Source: Niabella agricola
GTDB taxonomy: Bacteria > Bacteroidota > Bacteroidia > Chitinophagales > Chitinophagaceae
Reading direction: 5' to 3'
DNA: 64,000 nt
Assembly (NCBI RefSeq): GCF_021538615.1
Contig: NZ_JAJHIZ010000003.1
Span: 2,418,001-2,482,000 of the forward strand
In this document: positions 51,818 through 60,243 of the stretch, one piece after another
Layout: each line of letters opens with the position of its first letter
How positions within the stretch are numbered: position 1 is the first letter of the stretch
Position numbers and translations under genes: made by a program
The notes under the pieces: model-generated
Databases searched by the model: none
Seen by the model: only the letters and a program-made list of their open reading frames with translations
What the model was told of the DNA's origin: nothing

Positions 51818-53488
51818 TTGAAACAACTACATTCAATGCTTCTCTTATCCGCTTTTGCTCTTTTTTCAGGGTGCAAAGAACCAATTCGCACCAATCGCCA
51901 GCCACCGCCCTCCCCTGATTATCTAAAAGGAAAGTCTTTGTATACTATAAAAGACGACTCTGCCTTTTATTATTTTAATAAAGTTACAACCAATACGCGT
52001 AACCTCCTGGAAGCCGCCAACGCCTATACCTATATGGGCATCCTCCAGTCTAATTTTGGTGACTATTTCAGTGCCCAGGAAAATGTACTGACTTCTATAC
52101 GTTACCTGCAGCGTATGAATCACCGGAAAGAAAAAGATTCGATTGACAAATACATGGTCAATAATTACAACGAGCTTGGCCGCATCAGTAGTATTCTAAA
52201 AAACTACCCAGCAGCAATTGTTTATTACGATCAGGCATTAAAACTAATAAAGGAAGATTCAAAAAGGATCATTACCTTAAACAACAAAGCCGTTGCCCAC
52301 CGGCAAATGAAGCAGTATCCCCAGGCTATTGCTATTTATGATTCGATTATTAACGGCGTAAAAGACAATCCGCAAAGATATGCGCGCTTTTTGACGAACA
52401 GTGCCTATACCCGCTGGCTTCAGGACCCTGGCTTCCAGGTTGCCCCGGATTTACTCAGGGCATTACAAATACGGGAAAAAGAGAAGGACACCTGGGGGCA
52501 GTATTCCAGCTATTCCCATCTGTCTGACTATTATTCACGGACACAACCAGGCCTTGCACTTTCCTATGCGCAAAAAATGTATACCGTTGTACAGCAGCTC
52601 GGCAATCCCGGCTATGAACTGGAAGCCCTGCAAAAATTAATCATCCTTAGCCCACCTGCAGCTTTAAAAAAATACTTTACGCGCTACCAGTACCTCAACG
52701 ACAGCCTGCAAACCGCCCGGAGCAGCACCCGGAACCAGTTTGCACTCATCCGCTATGACGTAGAAAAAAGCAAGGCCGACAACCTGGTGTTGCAAAAAGC
52801 AAATGCCAAAAAAAGAGTACAGATCATCGGCCAATGGATCCTGCTCCTGGGAGTAACGGTGCTTACAGTCATCGGTTTTGCATGGTACCGGAAGCAAAAG
52901 CAACGGGCCATCCGCGAACACCAATTAAAAACCTCGCAAAAGGTACATGATGTGGTGGCCAACGGGCTTTACCGGGTGATATCGAAGGTTGATTATGATA
53001 AAACCGGGGGCAAGGAACAGTTGCTGGATGAGCTTACCAGCCTCTATGAACAGTCGCGCAATATTTCCTATGAGCCCCATGAAGAAAAGACCGCGCTCGC
53101 TTTTAATGAATCCCTTACGGAATTGATCTCCTCCTTCAGTTCACCCGAAACCCGGGTACTGATCGTGGGCAATTCCAAAGAACTCTGGAGCCCGGTAACA
53201 CCAGGCGTTAAAAAAGAACTGGAACGAGTGTTGCAAGAGCTGATGGTAAATATGAAAAAACACAGTCGGGCAAAAAATGTGGTACTGAAATTTGACCGGC
53301 AGCCCGGTCAGCTCAGCATCCAGTATACCGACGATGGCATCGGCGCTCCGCCCCATTTCCGGAAAGGCAACGGGCTCCGGAATACGGAAAACCGTATGGC
53401 CGGTATCGGCGGCCGCATTATTTTTGACACTGCAACCGCTACCGGTATGAAGATTCAATTATATATCCCTATTGCATTACCTATATGA
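51818..53488 (+). CDS. TPR lipoprotein sensor histidine kinase
   Basis: About 556 residues from TTG 51818 (ATG 51836 is also possible). The first in-frame ATG (51758) lies in the terminator hairpin. A lipoprotein-like signal (LLLSAFALFSGC) is followed by TPRs (for example AIVYYDQALKLIKEDSKRI and AHRQMKQYPQAIAIYDSIIN) and a membrane helix (IIGQWILLLGVTVLTVIGFA). The H-box-like helix is TSQKVHDVVANGLYRVISKV. The ATPase domain has ELMVNMKKHSRAKNV and YTDDGIGAPPHF. The stop overlaps the next start (ATGA), so it pairs with the response regulator. Confidence 0.9.
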   Translation: MKQLHSMLLLSAFALFSGCKEPIRTNRQPPPSPDYLKGKSLYTIKDDSAFYYFNKVTTNTRNLLEAANAYTYMGILQSNFGDYFSAQENVLTSIRYLQRMNHRKEKDSIDKYMVNNYNELGRISSILKNYPAAIVYYDQALKLIKEDSKRIITLNNKAVAHRQMKQYPQAIAIYDSIINGVKDNPQRYARFLTNSAYTRWLQDPGFQVAPDLLRALQIREKEKDTWGQYSSYSHLSDYYSRTQPGLALSYAQKMYTVVQQLGNPGYELEALQKLIILSPPAALKKYFTRYQYLNDSLQTARSSTRNQFALIRYDVEKSKADNLVLQKANAKKRVQIIGQWILLLGVTVLTVIGFAWYRKQKQRAIREHQLKTSQKVHDVVANGLYRVISKVDYDKTGGKEQLLDELTSLYEQSRNISYEPHEEKTALAFNESLTELISSFSSPETRVLIVGNSKELWSPVTPGVKKELERVLQELMVNMKKHSRAKNVVLKFDRQPGQLSIQYTDDGIGAPPHFRKGNGLRNTENRMAGIGGRIIFDTATATGMKIQLYIPIALPI

Positions 53489-54150
53489 TCCAGAAAATAT
53501 TGATCGCCGAAGACTACGAAAGTTCCAACCTGTCTGTACAAAAAACACTGGCAGACCTGAACATCACCAATCCCGACTATGTGTACTATTGCGACGACGC
53601 ATTGCTGCGCATTCAAAAAGCCGTGCAGGCCAACGCTTCCTACGACCTGCTGATCACTGATCTGCATTTTGAGGAAGACCACCGGCAACAAAAAATAACC
53701 AGCGGAACAGCGCTGATTGCCGCAGCCCGCCGCATACAGCCCGATTTAAAGATCCTGGTTTTTTCCGCCACCGGCAAACCCGCTATTATTGAAGCACTGT
53801 TCGAAAAAGAGGATATTGACGGCTATGTATACAAAGGCCGCAACGATGCCCGGGAGCTGAAACTGGCCATTGAACAGATCGCCGCCAACCGGCGCTATGT
53901 TCCCCAGCAATTTATACAAGAGCGCCGGCAAAAGAATGCATTCGAACTGGACACATTCGATATCACGCTCCTGTCCTTAATGGTAAAGGGCATGCGGCAA
54001 CAGGAGATCTCGGAGTATCTGAAAAAAAACAATCAGAAACCTTCGGCGCTCAGCAGTATTGAAAAACGGCTGAATGCCCTAAAAGAAGCCCTGGATTGCA
54101 ACACCAATGAGCAACTGGTAGCCCATTGTGTAAAGATGGGTATTGTGTAA
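53485..54150 (+). CDS. Response regulator with helix-turn-helix output
   Basis: A 221-residue regulator overlapping the kinase gene by 4 bases. Receiver domain residues 1-125: acidic pair IAEDY, phospho-acceptor D59 in LLITDLHFEED, conserved FSATGK and the lysine in YVYKGRND. The output domain (residues 150-221, FDITLLSLMVKGMRQQEISE then SSIEKRLNALKEAL) is LuxR-like but diverged. That group in Bacteroidota often recognises short inverted repeats. It probably regulates the nearby small-protein genes (inference from position). Confidence 0.92.
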   Translation: MIQKILIAEDYESSNLSVQKTLADLNITNPDYVYYCDDALLRIQKAVQANASYDLLITDLHFEEDHRQQKITSGTALIAAARRIQPDLKILVFSATGKPAIIEALFEKEDIDGYVYKGRNDARELKLAIEQIAANRRYVPQQFIQERRQKNAFELDTFDITLLSLMVKGMRQQEISEYLKKNNQKPSALSSIEKRLNALKEALDCNTNEQLVAHCVKMGIV

Positions 54151-54348
54151 CAGAAACGAAACCCAGTTATAAAATCCGGCGGGATGTACTGTCAGCATCG
54201 CCCCTGCACGCAATCAGCTGCGTTCAGCATCTGCCATTGCCTCAGATGGATCATGCAACAGAAGTCCCGCATAATCAAGCGCCCTTTTTTATCCTTCCCA
54301 TCCAGATCCAATCTCGCGGGTTAAAATTTATTTTAAAAAATCCGGCAC

Positions 54349-54366
54349 TTTACGGTTTTCCGTAAA
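54349..54366. repeat. Inverted repeat TTTACGG-tttt-CCGTAAA
   Basis: A 7-bp perfect stem with a four-base loop, 33 bases before the start of the 76-residue gene. No T-run follows. It may be a hairpin or an operator. Confidence 0.45.
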
Positions 54367-54386
54367 AAACGGCTTTGCCGGCACCC

Positions 54387-54394
54387 TATTTTTG
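54387..54394 (+). promoter_or_regulatory. -7 box (TATTTTTG) before the small membrane protein
   Basis: TATTTTTG, a TAnnTTTG match, ends 4 bases before the ATG at 54399, again predicting an almost leaderless transcript. No clear -33. Confidence 0.4.
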
Positions 54395-54398
54395 ATGC

Positions 54399-54629
54399 AT
54401 GGCAAGAGGATATTACGACCCCTGGAAGAAGAAATCAAAAAGCGGTATGCGCATTTTGAATAGCGCTTTCAAAACAAGTTATAAAATCGGGAAGGCTATT
54501 GCCAAAAAGCCGGCAAAACCGAAAAGATATGCTGTTTCAAACAGAGCCCCACAGGGTTGTATCCTATTTCTTTTTTTCTTAACCGGTATTTCGTTGTTCA
54601 TGCTCCTGGTAATTTTTCAGATTAACTAA
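54399..54629 (+). CDS. Small basic membrane protein
   Basis: A 76-residue protein. The N-terminal half is strongly basic (DPWKKKSKSGMRI, KAIAKKPAKPKRYA). A C-terminal helix (GCILFLFFLTGISLFMLLVI) should anchor it in the inner membrane with the basic part in the cytoplasm. No family recognised. It is 10 bases before the next small gene, so they are probably co-transcribed. Confidence 0.65.
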   Translation: MARGYYDPWKKKSKSGMRILNSAFKTSYKIGKAIAKKPAKPKRYAVSNRAPQGCILFLFFLTGISLFMLLVIFQIN

Positions 54630-54639
54630 AACTTAAATC

Positions 54640-54885
54640 ATGCCATTTAAAAAAATCATTTTATTCCTGATCTTGTTCAATGCTTTTGGTGCCACGCCTA
54701 TGCATGCCCAGACCCGGAAAAAAGCCACCACCCAGAAAACCGTAACGGCCAAAAAAGCCAAGCCCCGTAAAACAAAAAGCATTGCCTCCGATGACGGGGA
54801 ATATTATAACGGCCATAAAATTTATACCGGGCCCCGTGGCGGGCGCTATTATATCAACCGCAACGGAAACAAAACCTATATCTGA
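54640..54885 (+). CDS. Small secreted protein with PBCV-basic-adaptor-like motif
   Basis: An 81-residue protein with a signal peptide (IILFLILFNAFGATPMHAQT). A lysine/threonine-rich linker (RKKATTQKTVTAKKAKPRKT) leads to the C-terminal motif YYNGHKIYTGPRGGRYYINR, NGNKTYI. The GGRYYIN..GNKTY pattern is shared with the lipoprotein at 49757. The role is unknown; a basic exported protein could bind anionic surface polymers. Confidence 0.75.
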   Translation: MPFKKIILFLILFNAFGATPMHAQTRKKATTQKTVTAKKAKPRKTKSIASDDGEYYNGHKIYTGPRGGRYYINRNGNKTYI

Positions 54886-54904
54886 TCACACAAAAACAAT
54901 CACA

Positions 54905-55114
54905 ATGGCAACAAACAAACTATTTCCGGCATTATTGATTTTCGGCCTCCTCTTTTTTATAAGACAGGACCTTTCTGCTCAAAAAAAATACGCAGGAAAA
55001 CGTCACACCACCAGTCATGGCGGACATTACTCTGCTGGCCGGGGCAGCGCTCACAAAGGGGGGCATTACCGCAATGTGCATACCGCGCATCATTATGGGC
55101 GCCATCGCCGCTAA
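54905..55114 (+). CDS. Small secreted His/Gly-rich basic protein
   Basis: A 69-residue protein from the ATG at 54905. It has a signal peptide (FPALLIFGLLFFIRQDLSAQ) and a short mature part rich in H, G, R and K (HTTSHGGHYSAGRGSAHKGG, then HYRNVHTAHHYGRHRR). Ten histidines suggest metal binding. The frame starting at 54782 overlaps the previous gene in another frame and is not used. Gap to the previous gene: 19 bases. Confidence 0.6.
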   Translation: MATNKLFPALLIFGLLFFIRQDLSAQKKYAGKRHTTSHGGHYSAGRGSAHKGGHYRNVHTAHHYGRHRR

Positions 55115-55139
55115 AGCAAGCAACCAAAATCCACATATA

Positions 55140-55190
55140 ATGGCAACCAGGAAGAGCGCTGCACCCGCATGTAACTGCGGTCGTTGTTAA
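55140..55190 (+). CDS. Possible 16-residue Cys-rich microprotein
   Basis: An ATG frame coding MATRKSAAPACNCGRC. The CxCxxC ending could bind a metal. It is in line with the neighbouring small genes (25 bases after the previous stop), but nothing else supports translation. Confidence 0.25.
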   Translation: MATRKSAAPACNCGRC

Positions 55191-55335
55191 CCTGTGATAA
55201 TACCTTTAAATCAGAATGCCGATTAAATTTTAAAACATTCCGGTACCTAACAGCAACAAATAAAGCCGTTGATCTATCCGTTGCTAACGGACTGAAAAAC
55301 CACCCATTTTTTATAACAGGTTACACAGTCCGAAA

Positions 55336-55539
55336 ATGAAATCATTTCTTTTAGCCGTTTTGGTGCTCAACAGCAGTTGTACCAACCGAACCGTATACAT
55401 CTGCGACAGCAACACGGCTACCCGGTATCACTACAACGCACATTGCAGGGGATTAAAAAACTGCAATTACCGGATCATTGAAACAACCTTAGACAGTGCA
55501 GAGCAAAACAACCGGACGCTTTGCCGGTGGGAGGAATAG
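55336..55539 (+). CDS. Small secreted Cys-rich protein
   Basis: A 67-residue protein with a short N-terminal signal (SFLLAVLVLNSSC). The mature domain has VYICDSNTATRYHYNAHCRG, then LKNCNYRIIETTL and LCRWEE. Five cysteines, four in the mature region, and the YH...HCRGL.NC pattern recall small uncharacterised proteins common in Bacteroidota. The function is unknown. Confidence 0.7.
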   Translation: MKSFLLAVLVLNSSCTNRTVYICDSNTATRYHYNAHCRGLKNCNYRIIETTLDSAEQNNRTLCRWEE

Positions 55540-55578
55540 TGCCCGGCACAACAACACAGGCTTAAAACAAATTTTGTA

Positions 55579-56073
55579 ATGAAACGCTTTTTTAATACCA
55601 GCGCAAAAAAGATCAGGCAGTACTTCAACTTCCGCCGGCCGGTATTCTGCCACCTGGATTATATGGACCTGGTTTTAGAAAATAAACGGTTATTACTGAT
55701 CAGCTGGAAAACAGCGTACGCCAACAGGCTGTATATCCGCCCGGGTAACCATTCGGATGGCCGCGCCGCAGGCGCTGCCGTTTACCAGTTACCCTCCGGC
55801 ACCAGCAGGGTCCAGATCGTGCTTAAGAATATATGGCGTTCAGGCAAAAAGGTCATCGATCTCAAAAATATACCGTTGGATCCGGAAACGCGCCGGTACC
55901 TGGATGCCTATTTTTCAAATGAGCCGCCTTTCGATGTCTGCTTTACACCGCCTGTATTTACAAATAGCACGATCCGACTGAAACCATTACTGCCCTCGCT
56001 TCTGCTACATCCCCAAATACGGAGTTTTCATATTTCCTTTCAACCTTCTCAATTTAACGACTATGTCTCGTGA
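55579..56073 (+). CDS. Protein of unknown function, first gene of the DUF4407 cluster
   Basis: A 164-residue protein without signal or membrane helix. It looks mainly beta: LVLENKRLLLISWKTAYANR, LYIRPGNHSDG, GTSRVQIVLKNIW. The tail has IRLKPLLPSLLLHPQIRSFH. I do not recognise the fold; the strand pattern could be an immunoglobulin-like domain. It overlaps the DUF4407 gene by 11 bases, so translation is probably coupled. Confidence 0.65.
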   Translation: MKRFFNTSAKKIRQYFNFRRPVFCHLDYMDLVLENKRLLLISWKTAYANRLYIRPGNHSDGRAAGAAVYQLPSGTSRVQIVLKNIWRSGKKVIDLKNIPLDPETRRYLDAYFSNEPPFDVCFTPPVFTNSTIRLKPLLPSLLLHPQIRSFHISFQPSQFNDYVS

Positions 56074-57325
56074 CTTTTATCAAAGCCCCAAATCTTCGCG
56101 CATCATGCGTCTTTTTTGGAAAGCAGCTGGTGCCGACCGCTATATCCTGGAACGAAGCACCTACGGCGACCAGGTTAAATACCTGTGCCTCGGAGGTATC
56201 ATTGTTGCAACCGGTCTGATGGCGGGCCTGGCAGGCGGCTATGCCTTCTATACCATCTTCGAACCGAGGGGCAACGCTATTGATTCATTTAAAACAACGG
56301 CCGCCATTGGAGGAAGTCATGACGTTACCGATCTCCCAACCATGCTAAAAGCCATCGTGTTCGGTATCATTTGGGGATTGATCATCTTTAATATCGACCG
56401 GTTTATTATTTCCAGCACCGGAAAAGGTGATGGCACCGAAGACATTACGGGCAAAGAGCTCAAAGGGGCGTTGCCCCGTTTGCTGATGGGTGCCATCATA
56501 GCTATGACGATTTCCAAACCCGTAGAGATCCGGATGTTTAAAACAGAAATCGATATCAAACTGCATGAAAAGCAGATTGAACAGCAGCAGATCTACAAGG
56601 CCAAAACAGACTCTGTATTTAATAGTGAACTTGCCAAAAAGGATAAGGAGATTGAAAAAATAGAAGCGGAGCTAAGCAGTAAGCGGAGCCGGTATCAAAC
56701 CCTTGAACAAAACTATATTGAAGAAGCACGCTTGGTTACGGTTGGCCCCCGTGCCCTAGCTATCAAGCAGCAAATGGATGGACTTGCGGCAGAAATAAAA
56801 ACGCTGGAAGCCAACCCCGATTACCTGCGTGTAAAAAAAGAAAAAGCAGCCATTGAAGACCGGCGCACTGCGGCCCTGAACCAGAGTGAAAAATACGCCG
56901 CCGGGCTGGATGGCCTGCTGGAACGTATAAAAATCGGTCACGAAATATCGGGGCCCGCAATCTCCTGGTTTATTACGCTTCTTTTTATGGCCATTGAGCT
57001 AACCCCTATTTTCTTTAAACTAATGCTGATCAAAAGTCCTTACGACTATATGGAAGAGAATATCAAAGAGCTGATCAAAGCGGAAAGCGGCATTGAAATA
57101 CAACATAATTATTACCAGGACAAACAAGGGCATGAAAGAGATAAGGTAGTTCAGCACCAGGTGATCCGGTTGCTAAAAGAAAAAATTGCCCTGCTGGAAG
57201 CCCAAAGCCAGTTAAGTGAAGCGGCACTTGCACACTGGAAAGAAAAAAAGAAAGAAAGCATCGCGGCCAATCCAGAAGCCTTTGTAACCGAAACTCCGGT
57301 ATCGCATAATGAGGTAACATCATGA
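56063..57325 (+). CDS. DUF4407 membrane protein
   Basis: A 420-residue inner-membrane protein. Three hydrophobic helices lie in the first 165 residues (CLGGIIVATGLMAGLAGGYA, IVFGIIWGLIIFNIDRFIIS, LLMGAIIAMTISKPVEIRMF). A long coiled coil follows (about 165-290, KKDKEIEKIEAELSSKRSRY), then a fourth helix (WFITLLFMAIELTPIFFKLM). The cytoplasmic tail is charged. The FNIDRFII and ELTPIFFKLM blocks mark DUF4407. The role of the family is unknown to me. Start ATG at 56063; its stop overlaps the next start (ATGA). Confidence 0.9.
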   Translation: MSRDFYQSPKSSRIMRLFWKAAGADRYILERSTYGDQVKYLCLGGIIVATGLMAGLAGGYAFYTIFEPRGNAIDSFKTTAAIGGSHDVTDLPTMLKAIVFGIIWGLIIFNIDRFIISSTGKGDGTEDITGKELKGALPRLLMGAIIAMTISKPVEIRMFKTEIDIKLHEKQIEQQQIYKAKTDSVFNSELAKKDKEIEKIEAELSSKRSRYQTLEQNYIEEARLVTVGPRALAIKQQMDGLAAEIKTLEANPDYLRVKKEKAAIEDRRTAALNQSEKYAAGLDGLLERIKIGHEISGPAISWFITLLFMAIELTPIFFKLMLIKSPYDYMEENIKELIKAESGIEIQHNYYQDKQGHERDKVVQHQVIRLLKEKIALLEAQSQLSEAALAHWKEKKKESIAANPEAFVTETPVSHNEVTS

Positions 57326-58293
57326 GTAACGGCAGCAAACCGCGCAGCATTGCATCCCAAAGAAGCTTCGTAAAGTTACTGGGGGCAGAATACGATCTGA
57401 TGCGCAGCTCGGGCATATTAAAGCGTTTTTATGTGGCCGCGCTGCTCATCGTTATGATCCTGTTGCTCACTTGCCTCAGCATCTTTTATGCCATTGAGCT
57501 ATTATTTCATTCCGTTGCTGTGGAAATCGCGCTCGCCCTGTTTTTCTCGTTGCTGTTTATCTGTATCTACATTTTCCTGCTGAACACCTTTTCCAAAGAA
57601 GACCGGAAGCAAAAAAAGAAGTTGAACTGCTCAGATTTTATACGGATCGGGTTTATTGCATTTATGGGGTTCCTGATCGCACAGCCCCTGATCATCCTGC
57701 TCTATGCAGCTCCGCTTTCCGCAGACGTAGCCCGCTACAAGGAACAACTGTTAAAAACACATCGCACCCAGATCATCGGGCTGACAGAAAAAGAAACGAA
57801 AAAACTGGTCACCCGGTACCATTATTACCAACAGCAAAAGCAACGGTCCCAAACCACCACCTACGATGAGCAGATCGACAGGATCGATCGCAGCCTACAG
57901 GTAATGCAGGCCAAAGCCCGGGCACTTGAATTTACAGCTACCCATACCATCGCCGCCAACAGCTTCTTCCTGTACCGGATAAAAAAGGTAAATGGTGGCT
58001 ATGCGTTCTCTTGGTTATGGGCCATTATTATTGTAGCGCTCTTTATGCTTCCAGCCCTGCTCATTTATGCCATCTCCGGTGAAGACCATTACTACCAGCA
58101 AAAAAAAGCGCTTGAACGAAAACTGATCACAGATGCCTACCATGCTTTTACCGAGCACTACAAAAAATTATGGCAGCACTCCGTTACCATTTTTTCCCGG
58201 TACATCGACCCTCCTTTTAATACCATTCGCAGAAAGCCACCAGTTTCCGGCAACACGAATGATTTTATTCAAAAGTACATTGACAACAGATAA
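57322..58293 (+). CDS. DUF4407-like partner membrane protein
   Basis: A 323-residue inner-membrane protein overlapping the DUF4407 gene by 4 bases. It has the same layout: three helices (LLIVMILLLTCLSIFYAIEL, IALALFFSLLFICIYIFLLN, FIAFMGFLIAQPLIILLYAA), a coiled coil (residues about 135-215) and a fourth helix (WAIIIVALFMLPALLIYAIS). A charged tail follows (YYQQKKALERKLI). The sequence has diverged, but the shared order suggests a paralogue forming a heteromer with DUF4407. This is my inference; no family is recognised directly. Confidence 0.72.
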   Translation: MSNGSKPRSIASQRSFVKLLGAEYDLMRSSGILKRFYVAALLIVMILLLTCLSIFYAIELLFHSVAVEIALALFFSLLFICIYIFLLNTFSKEDRKQKKKLNCSDFIRIGFIAFMGFLIAQPLIILLYAAPLSADVARYKEQLLKTHRTQIIGLTEKETKKLVTRYHYYQQQKQRSQTTTYDEQIDRIDRSLQVMQAKARALEFTATHTIAANSFFLYRIKKVNGGYAFSWLWAIIIVALFMLPALLIYAISGEDHYYQQKKALERKLITDAYHAFTEHYKKLWQHSVTIFSRYIDPPFNTIRRKPPVSGNTNDFIQKYIDNR

Positions 58294-58307
58294 CAATCCG
58301 AACTGCA

Positions 58308-60230
58308 ATGGACTACAAGAAGGACTATTACCGCATATTGGATGTACCGGAGCTGGCCACACCGGAAGAACTCCGTGCTTCCTACCGGCGCCTCGCCAAA
58401 CGCTATCATCCCGATAAAAATCCCGATAACCCCGAAGCAGGGGAGCACTTTAAGAGCATCAATGAGGCCTATGAAATCCTGGGCGATCCAACAACCCGTT
58501 CCGTTTATGACAGCTACCGGACTCGTCAAAAACAGGAAGGGACATCACAGGCTCCCCTTAATACCGGCAACGCAACCCATACCCGGAATCCGCACCAGGA
58601 AACAAAGACCCGTACTTATACCGTTACCCGTGAACGAAAAATTTATGTGCGCGGCCGCATTGAAGCTAAATTCCAGGGAATGCCGGATCTTGTTAAACAG
58701 GAGGCGGGACAATGGGAAACCCATTTTACGATTGCTCCCACAGAAATACTGGTAACGCTTTCCGACCCGGATATCTATGCAAAAGAAGCTCCCGAGGAGT
58801 ACCAGCGGATGTATTCTGGTACCGATCTGTTCACAACTCCCATTGAACAACCGGTTCGCTGCAAGATTGTAACAGCAGGCCAGGAAGCCTATTACCAACT
58901 CGATCTTTATGACATCCGGATAAAAGATCCGCTGTTAGACGGAATTACAAAACACGAGCAATACAGTTTCGGAACCCTGCGTGGAGAATTGTTTGCCTAT
59001 GTACTGCACCGCTATGAAGAGCTGGTTACAGAAACCTATACAACTTGTATGGGTGCCACCGGGCGTGTTGAAACAAAAACAGAAAACGGGCAGCTCTTTA
59101 CAAGAGAAGAACAATACGCCGCCAATTGCAGCACTTACTGGACCGAATGGCGGCGGATTCCCCCAGAAAAACGGCACCACACTTACTCAGAAAAAATCAA
59201 ACCTGCTTATGTTTCCCAACATCCGCAGGATTCCGGTTGGTGGTGGCTCCTTATCTTATTGCTTGCAGGTATGATCTGGCCGCCGTTATTATGGATCCTG
59301 CTGGCAGTTGCAGGGGTGCTGTTGCTGCCACTACTGCTCGTATGGCTGACCGAAAAAGCGGGCAAGGGATCCCATTGGGTGCTTGCATTTCTATTAGGCA
59401 TCATCTTTCTGTTAACCATCGGTGCCATGCTTCAAAAACCGGCCCGTCACCCATCGCCTGGTTCCCACACCAGGATGGATAGTATCCGTTCAAAAAAAGA
59501 GATTATTAAATATCCGGATATGCAGGCAGATACCCTCATCACCCATTTGCTTCGCTGGCAGGATCGCAACGACAGTCTATATACCATACGGCTTTCGGTA
59601 CCATCATCCGAACTACACCGGTCTGCCATGGCCCACCGGCAGATGGATGAACCACAATATGCCTCGCAGGGCATTGGCTCCGTATATGCGCATATGCTGG
59701 CTACAGATAATGATGCCATCCAACCTGCAGCAACGGCATTCCGTGATCTGGCAAAGGCAAAAAAGCTCAACAGGCAACAAACAGCATCCATGATCGTATC
59801 CTGTATCCAGTCCATCCCCTATTCGCTGATCGTAGACCAGTCCTGTTCCGCCCGCTATAACGACGCCTATATCAACCAGTACCTTGCATCCTGCAAAACG
59901 GATTGTTGTAAAGGCCACTCAAAATTCGGTGTGCAATCCCCCCTTGAGTTTCTGGGCGATCTGAAAGGAGATTGTGATACCCGCGCACTATTTCTTTATA
60001 GCATACTGGGGCAGTTAGGATACCCGGTAGCGTTGATGACCAGCAATTACTACAAACATGCGCTTATTGCGGTAGCCCTAGACAGGCCTTTACCCGATAA
60101 CGCCAGGGCTGTTTACACTGGCGGGAAGCGCTACTACCTGTGGGAAACCACTTCTAAAAAATTTGGACCGGGAGAGCTGCCCGCATCCCTGTCCAATCTT
60201 CACCATTGGAATATTACCCTTATTCAATAA
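58308..60230 (+). CDS. J-domain protein fused to a transglutaminase-like domain
   Basis: A 640-residue protein. Residues 1-72 are a J-domain with the Hsp70-contacting HPD at 34-36 (KRYHPDKNPD). A central beta-rich region of about 200 residues is unassigned. Two or three membrane helices follow near 308-380 (LLILLLAGMIWPPLLWILLA, WVLAFLLGIIFLLTIGAML). The C-terminal part (about 490-630) looks like a transglutaminase/papain-type domain: GDCDTRALFLYSILGQLGYP with Cys556, and YKHALIAV with His584. A possible third residue is in YYLWETT. It lies 14 bases after the DUF4407-like gene. Confidence 0.82.
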   Translation: MDYKKDYYRILDVPELATPEELRASYRRLAKRYHPDKNPDNPEAGEHFKSINEAYEILGDPTTRSVYDSYRTRQKQEGTSQAPLNTGNATHTRNPHQETKTRTYTVTRERKIYVRGRIEAKFQGMPDLVKQEAGQWETHFTIAPTEILVTLSDPDIYAKEAPEEYQRMYSGTDLFTTPIEQPVRCKIVTAGQEAYYQLDLYDIRIKDPLLDGITKHEQYSFGTLRGELFAYVLHRYEELVTETYTTCMGATGRVETKTENGQLFTREEQYAANCSTYWTEWRRIPPEKRHHTYSEKIKPAYVSQHPQDSGWWWLLILLLAGMIWPPLLWILLAVAGVLLLPLLLVWLTEKAGKGSHWVLAFLLGIIFLLTIGAMLQKPARHPSPGSHTRMDSIRSKKEIIKYPDMQADTLITHLLRWQDRNDSLYTIRLSVPSSELHRSAMAHRQMDEPQYASQGIGSVYAHMLATDNDAIQPAATAFRDLAKAKKLNRQQTASMIVSCIQSIPYSLIVDQSCSARYNDAYINQYLASCKTDCCKGHSKFGVQSPLEFLGDLKGDCDTRALFLYSILGQLGYPVALMTSNYYKHALIAVALDRPLPDNARAVYTGGKRYYLWETTSKKFGPGELPASLSNLHHWNITLIQ

Positions 60231-60243
60231 AATCAAGATCATC

